Shown: positions 26,301 to 35,199 of the stretch, piece by piece
Layout of the letters: every line of letters begins with the position of its first letter
How positions within the stretch are numbered: position 1 is the stretch's first letter
NCBI GenBank assembly: GCA_018713145.1
Contig: DVFP01000019.1
Location: 1-64,000, forward strand
DNA length: 64,000 nucleotides
DNA from: Candidatus Scybalocola faecavium
GTDB lineage: Bacteria > Bacillota > Clostridia > Lachnospirales > Lachnospiraceae
Direction: 5' to 3'
Notes under the pieces: model-generated
Told to the model about the DNA's origin: nothing
Databases searched by the model: none
Seen by the model: the letters and a program-made list of their open reading frames with translations, nothing else
Made by a program: the position numbers and the translations under genes

Positions 26301-26863
26301 TACTGTCCACCTCCTGTGATCATATTATAAAGCTGGATGGCATCGTTCACTGAATTTGTCACCGCATTGCTGGTAATCGTGGCGCCGCCGATGGCATCAA
26401 TCTCATTATCAGCCACAGCCCCCTGCTTTGTTACCACAAAGCCATCCTGAGGGATGCCGGTAAGATACTGATCTGTAAAAGATGCATCCAGAGCCTTTTG
26501 GCCAAGCCCCGGGGTTTCATCCTGCTCGGTAATCGTCACCCCGGCAATCGTTCCGTCTGTAGTAATACCGGTCATAACCACAACCGGTCCGCCATAACCT
26601 TTATTTTGAGTGGAAAAAACATAGCCTGCTCCATTAGTGGCTGTCCAGTAAGTATACTCCGTCCCGTTCATCTCAATCGTCTGACCTTCATCAAACCCAT
26701 CGGCTTCAGGCAGGACTGCCTGTCTGGATTCATTTTCCGCAGCGATCTGCTGAGCAAGGATCGGCTCTTTGGTAATATCATTGGTGACCACAAGAAGAAC
26801 GCTGGTTACAATAGCGATGATTACCAGGACAAGGGTAGGTTTTACAATTTCCTTTACATTCAC
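26300..26863 (-). CDS. rnfG: Rnf complex flavin subunit RnfG
   Basis: 187 residues. One N-terminal transmembrane helix (10-28) anchors an outer FMN-binding domain; the covalent FMN site is the Thr in GGATITSNAV near 168. It carries electrons between RnfD and the other subunits. The start is a GTG that overlaps the rnfD stop (GTGA), with GGAGGTG 8 nt upstream. Confidence 0.94.
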   Translation of the reverse strand: MNVKEIVKPTLVLVIIAIVTSVLLVVTNDITKEPILAQQIAAENESRQAVLPEADGFDEGQTIEMNGTEYTYWTATNGAGYVFSTQNKGYGGPVVVMTGITTDGTIAGVTITEQDETPGLGQKALDASFTDQYLTGIPQDGFVVTKQGAVADNEIDAIGGATITSNAVTNSVNDAIQLYNMITGGGQ

Positions 26864-27819
26864 TGCCTGGTCACCTCCTTTTTCGCCCCAAAAGCCTTTG
26901 GCGCAGTGAGATTTTCAATATGAGGCGTTAAAATATTCATAATAATAATAGAGAAAGATACGCCTTCAGGCAGAGATCCGAAGGTACGAATCATTACTGT
27001 GATAATGGCGCAGCCTACAGCATAGATCACTTTTCCCTTATTGGTCAGAGGGCTTGTCACATAATCTGTGGCCATAAAAATGGCGCCTAAAAACAGACCG
27101 CCGGATAAAATCTGCATCAGGGGATCCTGTCCCAAAATCGCGGAGAAAACAGCAACAACGCCAATATACACTACCGGGATAATCGGAGAGATCACCTTAC
27201 GGATCATAAGGTACAAACCGCCAATGATCAGCGCAAGGATGCAGGTTTCGCCCAGACATCCGCCCCGATTTCCAAGGAAAAGATCCATGTACCCGGGCAC
27301 ATCGGCGCTGTTTCCGGCAGCGATCAGAGCCAGAGGGGTTGCTGAAGACACAGCGTCCACACTGCTGCCGTGAAGCCATTCCAAAGGCCGAGGCCAGGTA
27401 GTCATGGCTGTAGGGAAGGATGTCATTAAAATAATCCGGGCCGCCAGGGCCGGATTAACAAAGTTCTGTCCCAGACCGCCAAACATCTGTTTTACTACAA
27501 CAATCGCAATAATCCCGCCTAAAACAGCCATCCAGATAGGAATCCCGGAAGGCAGGTTAAAGGCCAGGAGCATTCCTGTAACAATCGCGCTGAAATCCCC
27601 TACTGTGCTGTTGCGCTTCATCACCTTCCGGCACACATACTCTGCCAGAACACAGGCAGCCACCGTAGCCAGGACAACAAGAATGGTCCTTGGGCCAAAA
27701 AAGATCACAGATGCGATCAGCGCAGGAATCAAAGCAATAATAACATCCAGCATAATATTTCTGGTTTTGGTCTTTGCTCCCAAATGGGGAGAAGACGAAA
27801 CAATTAATTTCTGATCCAT
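26860..27819 (-). CDS. rnfD: Rnf complex membrane flavoprotein RnfD
   Basis: 319 residues with about nine to ten membrane helices. The covalent FMN threonine is in SSATPLAL near 157. It belongs to the NqrB/RnfD family and takes part in ion translocation. Start overlaps the rnfC stop, so the six genes are translated as a tight block. Confidence 0.95.
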   Translation of the reverse strand: MDQKLIVSSSPHLGAKTKTRNIMLDVIIALIPALIASVIFFGPRTILVVLATVAACVLAEYVCRKVMKRNSTVGDFSAIVTGMLLAFNLPSGIPIWMAVLGGIIAIVVVKQMFGGLGQNFVNPALAARIILMTSFPTAMTTWPRPLEWLHGSSVDAVSSATPLALIAAGNSADVPGYMDLFLGNRGGCLGETCILALIIGGLYLMIRKVISPIIPVVYIGVVAVFSAILGQDPLMQILSGGLFLGAIFMATDYVTSPLTNKGKVIYAVGCAIITVMIRTFGSLPEGVSFSIIIMNILTPHIENLTAPKAFGAKKEVTRQ

Positions 27820-29174
27820 TACTTCACCTGCTTTCCACTATTTCTAAGGATAACTTTGCCTACCCGGATCGACTGAACCAGTCTCCGGTTCGCCGGACAT
27901 ACATAAGAGCAGCACCCGCACTCCATACATACATTAACATTATACTTTTTAAGATCTTCCACTTTATTATGTATACTTGCCTGTTCCAGCTTTGTAGGCA
28001 TCAGGCTCATAGGACATGCATTAACACAGCGTCCGCACCGGATGCATGGTCCCGGCTCCAGACTTTCCGCTTCCTGACGGTTAAAAGCAAGAATCGCATT
28101 ATTCTGCTTCATGACCGGCATCTGATCATCAGATAAGGCGGTGCCCATCATGGGGCCGCCATAGAGAAGCTTCGCCGGGGGTTCTTTATAGCCGCCGCAA
28201 AACTCGATCACATCCTTTACCAGAGCGCCAATAGGCACACGGACATTTTTCGGCTCTTTTATGGCAGATCCGTCAATGGTCAGGCGTTTGGTGACCAACG
28301 GCATACCTGTTTTTAAATATCTGGACAAGGTAGCTACAGATGCCACATTCATGACTACCACACCCACATCAGCGGGAAGTTTTCCCGGCGGCACCTGACG
28401 CCCGGTACATGCATTGATCAAAACTTTCTCAGCTCCCTGGGGATACCGTGAGGGAAGTACCCGGACTTGGACAATATCTCCATGTCCGTCGTCTTTTGAG
28501 GCAATATTTTCCATGATCTTAATAGCCTCCGGCTTATTATCCTCTATAGCGATCAACGCATGTTTTACGCCAAGGAGCTCGCTTACTGTATAAATGCCGG
28601 ACATAACATCCCATGAATTTTCAATGATCTCCCTTACATCTGCCGTAATATACGGTTCACACTCAGCCGCATTAATAATCAGCGTATCAATGCCGTCCTT
28701 TGTCTGAGGCTTTAACTTTACATGGGTCGGGAAGCCCGCGCCGCCAAGACCTACAAGGCCGGATGCCCGGACTGCTTTGATCAGATCCTCGTGACTGTTA
28801 ATCACCGGCGGCATAATAGATGGATCTGCGGTTTGTTTCCCGTCTGTCTCGATGATCACTGTCTGTGCTTTGGCACCATTTGGCATAATCAGAGTATCGA
28901 TTTTTTTTACTTTACCGGATACGCTGGAATGGATCGGAGCACTGATATACTGATCGCTGTCCCCGATCACCTGGCCCACAAATACTTCCTGCCCCGGTTT
29001 TACCACAGGAATACAGGGCGCGCCAATATGCTGCTGCATACATATGCTTACCATTGCCGGTACAGGCATATCCACAGTTTCAACATCGCTGGTATGCTTT
29101 CTGTGGGGCACAGCAGCGCCAGGGCTTCTTACAATGCCCAGCTTTCCAAGCAGCCCGTTTGAATGATTAGCCAT
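27819..29174 (-). CDS. rnfC: Rnf complex NADH-side subunit RnfC
   Basis: 451 residues. NADH/FMN-binding domain with GLGGAGFPTHVKL near 142, a SLBB-like segment, and two 4Fe-4S motifs near the C-terminus (CIRCGRCVNACP and CMECGCCSYVCP). It is the cytoplasmic site where NAD+ is reduced at the expense of ferredoxin. First gene of the operon, behind a good promoter. Confidence 0.95.
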   Translation of the reverse strand: MANHSNGLLGKLGIVRSPGAAVPHRKHTSDVETVDMPVPAMVSICMQQHIGAPCIPVVKPGQEVFVGQVIGDSDQYISAPIHSSVSGKVKKIDTLIMPNGAKAQTVIIETDGKQTADPSIMPPVINSHEDLIKAVRASGLVGLGGAGFPTHVKLKPQTKDGIDTLIINAAECEPYITADVREIIENSWDVMSGIYTVSELLGVKHALIAIEDNKPEAIKIMENIASKDDGHGDIVQVRVLPSRYPQGAEKVLINACTGRQVPPGKLPADVGVVVMNVASVATLSRYLKTGMPLVTKRLTIDGSAIKEPKNVRVPIGALVKDVIEFCGGYKEPPAKLLYGGPMMGTALSDDQMPVMKQNNAILAFNRQEAESLEPGPCIRCGRCVNACPMSLMPTKLEQASIHNKVEDLKKYNVNVCMECGCCSYVCPANRRLVQSIRVGKVILRNSGKQVK

Positions 29175-29249
29175 TTAAATCCTCCTCTAACACTTGGTAT
29201 AGTCATTCTGCCTATTGTATTCTTATACAAATGGTCAGACTCTTCCTTC

Positions 29250-29278
29250 ATTTTACCCTAGTCTTTTGTGTATTTCAA
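29250..29278 (-). promoter_or_regulatory. Promoter of the rnf operon
   Basis: -35 TTGAAA (29273-29278), 17-bp spacer, -10 TAAAAT (29250-29255). Start near 29243, about 70 nt before the rnfC ATG. The rest of the 29175-29521 gap holds the two hairpins listed below and no gene. Confidence 0.75.
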
Positions 29279-29431
29279 GCAATAATGTGCATAATTCCTG
29301 TACATATGGATATACTGACATCATGAAGTTTTCCGCAGCAGTTCAGCAGAATGAACAGCCGCGCATTTCCAGGCATCTGTAGCGCACACCACGCTGCAGG
29401 TACTTGCCATGAAAACTTCTTTAAAATAGAA

Positions 29432-29466
29432 AAAGGATGCCTTTCTCCCCCTGTCCGGCATCCTTT
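29432..29466. terminator. Second hairpin terminator after the CdaR-like gene
   Basis: AAAGGATGCC pairs with GGCATCCTTT around 15 nt. T runs exist on both strands; on the minus strand TTCTATTTT follows. Confidence 0.8.
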
Positions 29467-29474
29467 GCCCAAAA

Positions 29475-29504
29475 CTTTGGCCATGGGAATCCCCATGGCC
29501 AAAG
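29475..29504 (-). terminator. First hairpin terminator after the CdaR-like gene
   Basis: Perfect 13-bp stem CTTTGGCCATGGG (29475-29487) with CCCATGGCCAAAG (29492-29504), 4-nt loop; TTTTGGG follows on the minus strand. It lies 18 bp after the stop. Confidence 0.75.
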
Positions 29505-29521
29505 CTGTTTTTTCATATTTC

Positions 29522-30610
29522 TTAAAATTGAGTTTTCTCCATAAAATTCATATACTTAACAACCATCAGGGCGATCTCAAAGGTAATCGCGTCTTCAAAA
29601 ACCCGAAGATCCAGCCCTGTAGCTTTATGCACCTTATCCAAACGGTATACCAGCGTATTTCTGTGGATATACAGCTGACGGGCAGTTTCTGAAACGTTCA
29701 GGCTGTTTTCAAAAAACTTATTAATCGTAAGCAGGGTCTCCTCGTCAAACTGATCCGGTGTCACATCCGGGAAAATCTCTTCTATGAACATGCGGCATAA
29801 AGGTATAGGAAGTTGATAGATCAACCGACCGATACCCAAGCGATTGTAAGCAATAATATGACGCTCACTGTAAAAAATCTTTCCCACATCCAGCGCCATC
29901 TTGGCTTCCTTGTAGGATCTGGACACATCTTTGATCTTATCCACAATCGTACCATAGGCAATATAAGCATTCGTCATGGCCTCGGAATTAAGCATATCCA
30001 GGATCATCCGGGCCGTGCTCCTCAGATCATCATACTCTTCATTATTTTTAAGCTCTTTTACAAGGATAATGCTGTCCTCATCCACAGCGGTAATAAAGTC
30101 TTTGTTCCGTCCGGCAAAAATGCTCTTTACGATTTCCAAAGTATTATTATCCTTTTCCCTTGGGGTTTCAATAACAAAGACGACTCTCCGAGCCTCAATA
30201 TCAATGTGCAGCTTTTTAGCCTTATTATACACATCGACCAGGAGCATATTATCCAAAAGCACATTTTTGATAAAATTCTCTTTATCAAACTTCTCTTTAT
30301 ATGCAGACATAAGATTCTGGATCTGGAAAGCCACCAGCTTTCCGATAGTATAAATTCCATCGTTATCGCCCCGGATCAGCATAATATATTCCAGCTGTCC
30401 CCCATCAAAAATCTTAAAATACTGATACCCTTGAACCACCTGGATCTCCGCAGGGGAATCTACAAAAGTCAGCACGCTCGCTTTATATTCTTCAACCGCA
30501 TTTGTGGTGGAGGCAATAATATTCGCCTCTGTATCCATTACACACAAATCTGTCCGGGTTATCGCCTTTACTCCATCAAGTGTACTTTGAAGCATCTGAT
30601 TGTACGCCAT
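29522..30610 (-). CDS. CdaR/PucR-type transcriptional regulator
   Basis: About 362 residues from the ATG at 30610, chosen for GGAG 7 nt upstream; longer frames lack a site. The N-terminal part resembles the sugar-diacid recognition domain of CdaR (MAYNQMLQSTLDGVKAI), and a GGDEF-like middle follows. The C-terminal HTH_30 is clear: NKFFENSLNVSETARQLY, then IHRNTLVYRLDKV. In this family the HTH activates sugar-acid or related catabolic genes. No catabolic gene is adjacent, but a sugar-ABC ATPase gene follows upstream on the same strand behind its own terminator. Confidence 0.85.
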   Translation of the reverse strand: MAYNQMLQSTLDGVKAITRTDLCVMDTEANIIASTTNAVEEYKASVLTFVDSPAEIQVVQGYQYFKIFDGGQLEYIMLIRGDNDGIYTIGKLVAFQIQNLMSAYKEKFDKENFIKNVLLDNMLLVDVYNKAKKLHIDIEARRVVFVIETPREKDNNTLEIVKSIFAGRNKDFITAVDEDSIILVKELKNNEEYDDLRSTARMILDMLNSEAMTNAYIAYGTIVDKIKDVSRSYKEAKMALDVGKIFYSERHIIAYNRLGIGRLIYQLPIPLCRMFIEEIFPDVTPDQFDEETLLTINKFFENSLNVSETARQLYIHRNTLVYRLDKVHKATGLDLRVFEDAITFEIALMVVKYMNFMEKTQF

Positions 30611-30671
30611 CTTACCACTCCATTCCATAGTTTTCCGATATACATCGTCCTTTACTATTTTAACACAGGAA

Positions 30672-30708
30672 TAAAAAAAGGGAAACACATTTTTCATGCA
30701 TTTCCCTT
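30672..30708 (-). terminator. Terminator of the ABC ATPase gene
   Basis: AAGGGAAA and TTTCCCTT form an 8-bp stem around 15 nt, followed on the minus strand by seven T. Confidence 0.85.
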
Positions 30709-30751
30709 AATTTTATATGTCTGAATGACTAAAGTTTATACAGTTTCCTGA

Positions 30752-31858
30752 TTAGTTGCAGATTGTTACCTGAGTTTCTTTGTCAAAGATATGAATCTTT
30801 TCAACATCAAGGCTCAGATCCATCTCATCACCAGGTTTAACAACTGTACCCGGAGCTTCACGAACAGTTACGTCCACGCCTTCAACAGTTACATATACGA
30901 ATACTTCAGCACCGAGCATTTCGTATACACGTACTGTAGAATGAACAGTATTGTTAGCGTTAGCCTTCGGATATGTAGAGGCATCATAAATATTTTCAGG
31001 ACGGATACCAAAAGTAACTTCCTTGCCAATATAATCTTTAACTTTTTCAGCTTTCTCAGGTGTAACTGTAATCTTGTGAGGTCCGAATACAAGATATACG
31101 TTGTTGCCTTCCTTCTGAAGTGTAGCATCAATAAAGTTCATCTGAGGAGATCCGATGAAACCGGCAACGAAAAGATTGCCTGGTCTGTCATACAGGTTCT
31201 GAGGTGTATCTACCTGCTGGATCACGCCGTCTTTTAATACAACGATACGTGTACCAAGTGTCATAGCCTCTGTCTGGTCATGTGTTACATAGATGATCGT
31301 TGTCTGCAGTCTCTGATGCAGCTTGGAAATCTCAATACGCATCTGAACACGAAGTTTTGCATCCAAGTTTGATAATGGCTCGTCCATAAGGAATACTTTA
31401 GGCTCACGCACAATAGCACGACCCATGGCAACACGCTGTCTCTGACCACCGGAAAGAAGTTTCGGTTTTCTGTCAAGAAGATGTTCAATATCAAGGATAC
31501 GGGCAGCTTCCTTAACGCGCTTGTCAATCTCATCCTTAGGAGTCTTTCTTAATTTAAGACCAAATGCCATGTTATCATAAATGGACATATGTGGGTACAG
31601 AGCGTAGCTCTGGAATACCATGGCAATATCTCTGTCCTTAGGTTCTACATCGTTCATCAGCTTGCCATCGATGTAAAGTTCACCTTTACTGATCTCTTCA
31701 AGGCCGGCGATCATACGAAGTGTTGTGGATTTACCACATCCAGACGGTCCTACGAAGATGATAAATTCTTTATCTGCAATTTCAAGATTGAAATCTTTAA
31801 CTGCGTTAAAGCCGTTTGGATAAATTTTGTAAATGTTTTTCAATGATAAACTTGCCAT
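30752..31858 (-). CDS. Sugar ABC transporter ATPase, MsmK/UgpC type
   Basis: 368 residues from the ATG at 31858; a TTG two codons upstream is possible. Nucleotide-binding domain with Walker [10 protein letters not shown] (about 37-45), Q-loop [10 protein letters not shown], signature LSGGQRQR, Walker [14 protein letters not shown] and switch His in [10 protein letters not shown]-terminal TOBE/OB regulatory domain follows (FGIRPENI). It is an orphan: no permease or binding protein is near. In Gram-positives such MsmK/MsmX ATPases energise several sugar importers, which is the likely role here. Confidence 0.93.
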   Translation of the reverse strand: MASLSLKNIYKIYPNGFNAVKDFNLEIADKEFIIFVGPSGCGKSTTLRMIAGLEEISKGELYIDGKLMNDVEPKDRDIAMVFQSYALYPHMSIYDNMAFGLKLRKTPKDEIDKRVKEAARILDIEHLLDRKPKLLSGGQRQRVAMGRAIVREPKVFLMDEPLSNLDAKLRVQMRIEISKLHQRLQTTIIYVTHDQTEAMTLGTRIVVLKDGVIQQVDTPQNLYDRPGNLFVAGFIGSPQMNFIDATLQKEGNNVYLVFGPHKITVTPEKAEKVKDYIGKEVTFGIRPENIYDASTYPKANANNTVHSTVRVYEMLGAEVFVYVTVEGVDVTVREAPGTVVKPGDEMDLSLDVEKIHIFDKETQVTICN

Positions 31859-32153
31859 TATCAAATATCCCCCTTGTGGTTTAATAAGAAGTAGGTTCTT
31901 CTGTTTTCGATAGGTATATATTACACTATTTGGTCCCCTTTAGCCATAGCGCATTTAGACAAATAATTTTTATCGATTTTGTTTACTTTGCTGATTGACC
32001 GGTTTCTTGAACAGGTTGCCCAAACATTTTTTTCTTCTCACAAAAAAATTACAGCAAGTTGTCTCTATTTTAACAAAAATTCCATCCAATATATCTCCAA
32101 AAAGTATGTAAAAATACAGTTTATGAGGATTGTTCATCAAAATGCGAAAATTT

Positions 32154-33434
32154 CTACTTGACAAGGGCAATGATAAAATCCTGAGTCATATCAAGGACCT
32201 GCCCCTCCTCCATATCCGGATCAATGGTCAAAACAGACTCTACCTGACATCTGCGCCTGCCCTGTTCCGTAAAACATCCGTCAATGGCCGTCATGGCCGT
32301 ATCGTAAATATCTGTCTTGCGCTTTCCAAGAATCGTTCCTTTCAGGGCTGTCACTGTCAAACATCCGTTAACAATGCTTTCCACAAAACTGATCAGCTCC
32401 AGCTTTTTCTTTTCATTCAGATAAGTATATTTTCTCTGGTAAACCTGGGATACCTCCACAAAGGCAGCCTTCTTCTCCTTGCGGTAATCCGGATAAGTGC
32501 CCTCATAACCGCAGTCTTTCATCACCTTATCGATACAGTTGCAAATAATCCTGTGGTTTCCCGCATAAACCGGAAGGACTTGTTTTAACCGGGGATATTC
32601 TGAGGTGGCAGCAGAGAGATTTCCCTGAAGCCATGTATACAAAGTTTTCCCTTCCTTTTGGGTCAGCTGGCGGATAAAGCTTTTAAAAAATGCCTCCTTA
32701 TCCTCATCAAAATGAAGAAATCTCTGTTTAGACTCCAGCCACCCGAAATGTTCCATCATCTCAATTCCGGCACGTTTCTGGTTTTCACTGAATTTCATAG
32801 TATTTAGCTTGTCACGGTTAAAATAAATATTGGAACGGCCATAAGCCACCTGTGTCTCCTGATCCAGATAAAGGCCAAAAATCACATCCAAAAACTGGAC
32901 TGCAGGCAATATTTTTTTCTCGTAAGCATTTAAGCTGTCTCTGCCAAGACTTGCGGCTTTTCCCAAAAGGGCACGCATGGGCTCATCTAAAAGGCACCAG
33001 GGAAGTTTGTCAGCATTTTCATCCAGACTTTGGGTGTAAAAGTTGTAGTTCCACAAAACAACGGCTGAATTAAGATGATCAAAAACAAAAGAGCTCTCTT
33101 TGGCAGGCTCCTCCTTTTTTAAAGCATTAAAAAACTTTAGTCTGAACATGCCCCCGCCTCGTTCTACCCGGACATTCTCCATAAGGATCTGAGCCGGATG
33201 GCGTCCATCCTCGATCAGCACATTATGGAAAACCAGATTCAGAGTAAAGGCAGTCGTAGAAGCCACCTCTACAGAAAAATCCTTATTCCGTATCCTGTAG
33301 GGGATCACTGTCTTTTCATCCAAAAGCTTGCCAAACAGCAGGATCGCCTGACGGTTTGCTCCGGTATAAAACCGGGCAAAATCTTTCAATGAATACTCTA
33401 TTGCTTTTTTTAATCCTTCACTGTTCATGCTCAT
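32154..33434 (-). CDS. Conserved cytosolic protein of unknown function
   Basis: 426 residues, soluble, no signal peptide or transmembrane segment, and no catalytic motif that I recognise. The composition is ordinary and the reading frame well supported by its position: the ATG overlaps the stop of maf (ATGA). Homologues are probably confined to Lachnospiraceae and relatives, which is recollection rather than a search. Pairing with maf suggests one transcript, not necessarily a shared role. Confidence 0.7.
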   Translation of the reverse strand: MSMNSEGLKKAIEYSLKDFARFYTGANRQAILLFGKLLDEKTVIPYRIRNKDFSVEVASTTAFTLNLVFHNVLIEDGRHPAQILMENVRVERGGGMFRLKFFNALKKEEPAKESSFVFDHLNSAVVLWNYNFYTQSLDENADKLPWCLLDEPMRALLGKAASLGRDSLNAYEKKILPAVQFLDVIFGLYLDQETQVAYGRSNIYFNRDKLNTMKFSENQKRAGIEMMEHFGWLESKQRFLHFDEDKEAFFKSFIRQLTQKEGKTLYTWLQGNLSAATSEYPRLKQVLPVYAGNHRIICNCIDKVMKDCGYEGTYPDYRKEKKAAFVEVSQVYQRKYTYLNEKKKLELISFVESIVNGCLTVTALKGTILGKRKTDIYDTAMTAIDGCFTEQGRRRCQVESVLTIDPDMEEGQVLDMTQDFIIALVK

Positions 33435-34090
33435 CTCAGACCCGCTCCCTGCCCGACATTCCCTGTATCCTGCTCACCGTCCCGTATCCCTCGGATCAGC
33501 CCAAGGGCATACAAACTCTGCCAAACTTTTGCCAGAGGCAGGCCTACAACACTGTTATAATCTCCTGAAATCTCTTTGATAAAAACTGCTCCCAATCCTT
33601 GAATACCGTAAGCCCCGGCCTTATCCATAGGCTCTCCGCTTTGAATGTACCAGCGAGCCTGTTCCGGTGAGATCGGGTACATCGTCACTTTCGTACACTC
33701 AAAAAACGTCTCCCGGCACACGTTTCCTTCTCTATAAAAATACAGGCACACGCCTGTATAAACCTCATGAGTCCGGCCGGACAACAGGCTGAGCATAGAA
33801 AAAGCCTCTTCTTCACTTTCCGGCTTTCCCAAACGCTTTCCGTCACATACGACAATAGTATCTGCTCCCAGCACAACCCGCTCTGTTCCTTCCTGGCGGC
33901 ACATGTCCTGTATGTGAGTCCTTTCAAAAACCTCCCGGGCTTTTTGCTCAGCCAAAGACATGACCACCTGACCAGGGGTCTCGCCTTCCATCTTCTCGTC
34001 CACTTCACTGGGGACCGCATCAAATACAAATCCGGCCTGACTTAAAAGGTCACGGCGCCGGGGAGAAGCTGATGCAAGTATAATTTTCAC
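33431..34090 (-). CDS. maf: Maf-like nucleoside triphosphate pyrophosphatase
   Basis: 219 residues from the GTG at 34090, chosen for AAAGGAG 9 nt upstream and because the protein then starts with the canonical KIILASASPRRRDLL. Other motifs: SEVDE, GADTIVVCDGKRLGKP, and SGEPMDKAGAYGIQG. It hydrolyses non-canonical or specific dNTPs/NTPs in the cytoplasm and has been linked to septum inhibition in Bacillus. Confidence 0.93.
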   Translation of the reverse strand: MKIILASASPRRRDLLSQAGFVFDAVPSEVDEKMEGETPGQVVMSLAEQKAREVFERTHIQDMCRQEGTERVVLGADTIVVCDGKRLGKPESEEEAFSMLSLLSGRTHEVYTGVCLYFYREGNVCRETFFECTKVTMYPISPEQARWYIQSGEPMDKAGAYGIQGLGAVFIKEISGDYNSVVGLPLAKVWQSLYALGLIRGIRDGEQDTGNVGQGAGLR

Positions 34091-34251
34091 AATACAAAAC
34101 TCCTTTTGTAATAGTTCAGGCAACTGACCTGCTGCCTGCCTTTTTCAATCCATATAAACCAGCCTACTGCTGGACTGTAACATATTTTACCATACATTAC
34201 GACAAAAAAGAAGATAGAAGTTTAGAAAACTATTTGCTGCCATTCCAGGCA

Positions 34252-34285
34252 GTTACTGTCCACTGGCAAGCCAGTAAACAGTAAC
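34252..34285. other. Perfect two-part hairpin before the TIGR03915 gene end
   Basis: GTTACTGT-cc-ACTGGC-aa-GCCAGT-aa-ACAGTAAC folds into an 8-bp and a 6-bp stem separated by a symmetric internal loop. There is no T run, so it may be an mRNA end stabiliser rather than a terminator. It lies 39 bp after the stop at 34324. Confidence 0.5.
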
Positions 34286-34323
34286 TCCAGGCATCCGAAA
34301 AAACGGTTATGCGTCTAAAACCT

Positions 34324-35100
34324 TTAAAATCCCTGCATCTCCGTCATATTCTTCCAGAACCGCTTTGGCATCATATTCATTTGAAGATGTGGGTTATGCC
34401 GTTCTTTAATTTCAATATGGTTAAAAAATGTCTTCCACAAATCGACAAAATCCGACTCTGCCGGTGAAACATGGCGAATCCGCTCTTCCTCCAGAGGCAT
34501 GTCACCTGCCACGGCCCACGGGCCTCGGGCCTGGTGAACGCAGGCCATCCTCCGGCCCTGATCATAGATGACCCAGTTTTCCTCAGGAAGCCGGTCTGCA
34601 AAATGCTCTCCCAGGAAAAAGAGCTGTTGATGTTTGGGGCTGATTTTTGAAAACAGGATTCCGCTTTTAAGTTCCCGGAACCGGACAAATCCCATCAGTT
34701 TGTCCGTCTCACGTCCCACCTTTCTGGACAGCTGATATACCGGAAGAACATACTCGCTGGATAAATAGTCGCAAACTCTTTTCCCTACAGAAAATCCCAG
34801 ATTTAAAAAACGATAGATCTGCTGGGCCTTTTCCGGAACCCCTGCCATGGAAGCTTTGTAAACCCACTGCCACGCCTCCGGTGAAATCTTTTTCATCACA
34901 GCCCTGGCTACTGATTCCGCCTTCTCTATATCTGCAGCCACTTCTGTAACATGGCAGAATAAAGACGGCTCCCACTGATCCTTTAACTGTATCGTTATAT
35001 ACTTATGCCCATATCTGGACAGATATGCCATATAAACAGCAGATAAAATCCCTTCCGTACTGTCCTGGCACAAAAAGACCCTACGCTCCTTTTCCTCCAT
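34324..35100 (-). CDS. TIGR03915-type putative DNA repair protein
   Basis: 258 residues from the ATG at 35100, set by AAAGGAG directly before it; upstream in-frame ATGs lie inside the tandem leader repeat. The protein begins RVFLCQDSTEGILSAVYMAY and carries a DUF4130-like body. The family is almost always found beside a radical-SAM protein annotated as DNA modification/repair, and that gene is directly upstream here (end 35198). Function is predicted only from this pairing. Conserved Trp, Arg and His residues suggest an enzyme or nucleic acid binder. Confidence 0.82.
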   Translation of the reverse strand: MEEKERRVFLCQDSTEGILSAVYMAYLSRYGHKYITIQLKDQWEPSLFCHVTEVAADIEKAESVARAVMKKISPEAWQWVYKASMAGVPEKAQQIYRFLNLGFSVGKRVCDYLSSEYVLPVYQLSRKVGRETDKLMGFVRFRELKSGILFSKISPKHQQLFFLGEHFADRLPEENWVIYDQGRRMACVHQARGPWAVAGDMPLEEERIRHVSPAESDFVDLWKTFFNHIEIKERHNPHLQMNMMPKRFWKNMTEMQGF

Positions 35101-35101
35101 A

Positions 35102-35199
35102 ATTACTCCTTTCCTGGGCAGCCCTCTGCCCATAAGGGTATCCCCTTGCGGGATTACTCCTTTCCCGGGCAGCCCTCTGCCCATAAGGGTTATCCCCTT
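35102..35199 (-). repeat. Tandem leader repeat (hairpin plus ribosome site), TIGR03915 copy
   Basis: Two copies, 35102-35147 and 35153-35199, differ at only two positions (period 51-52 bp). Read as mRNA each copy is AAGGGGATACCCTTAT, then the hairpin GGGCAGAGGGCTGCCC, then AAAGGAG. A GNRA-looped hairpin CCC-GCAA-GGG joins them. The upstream copy starts at the stop codon of the radical-SAM gene, so the element fills the whole gap. Confidence 0.8.
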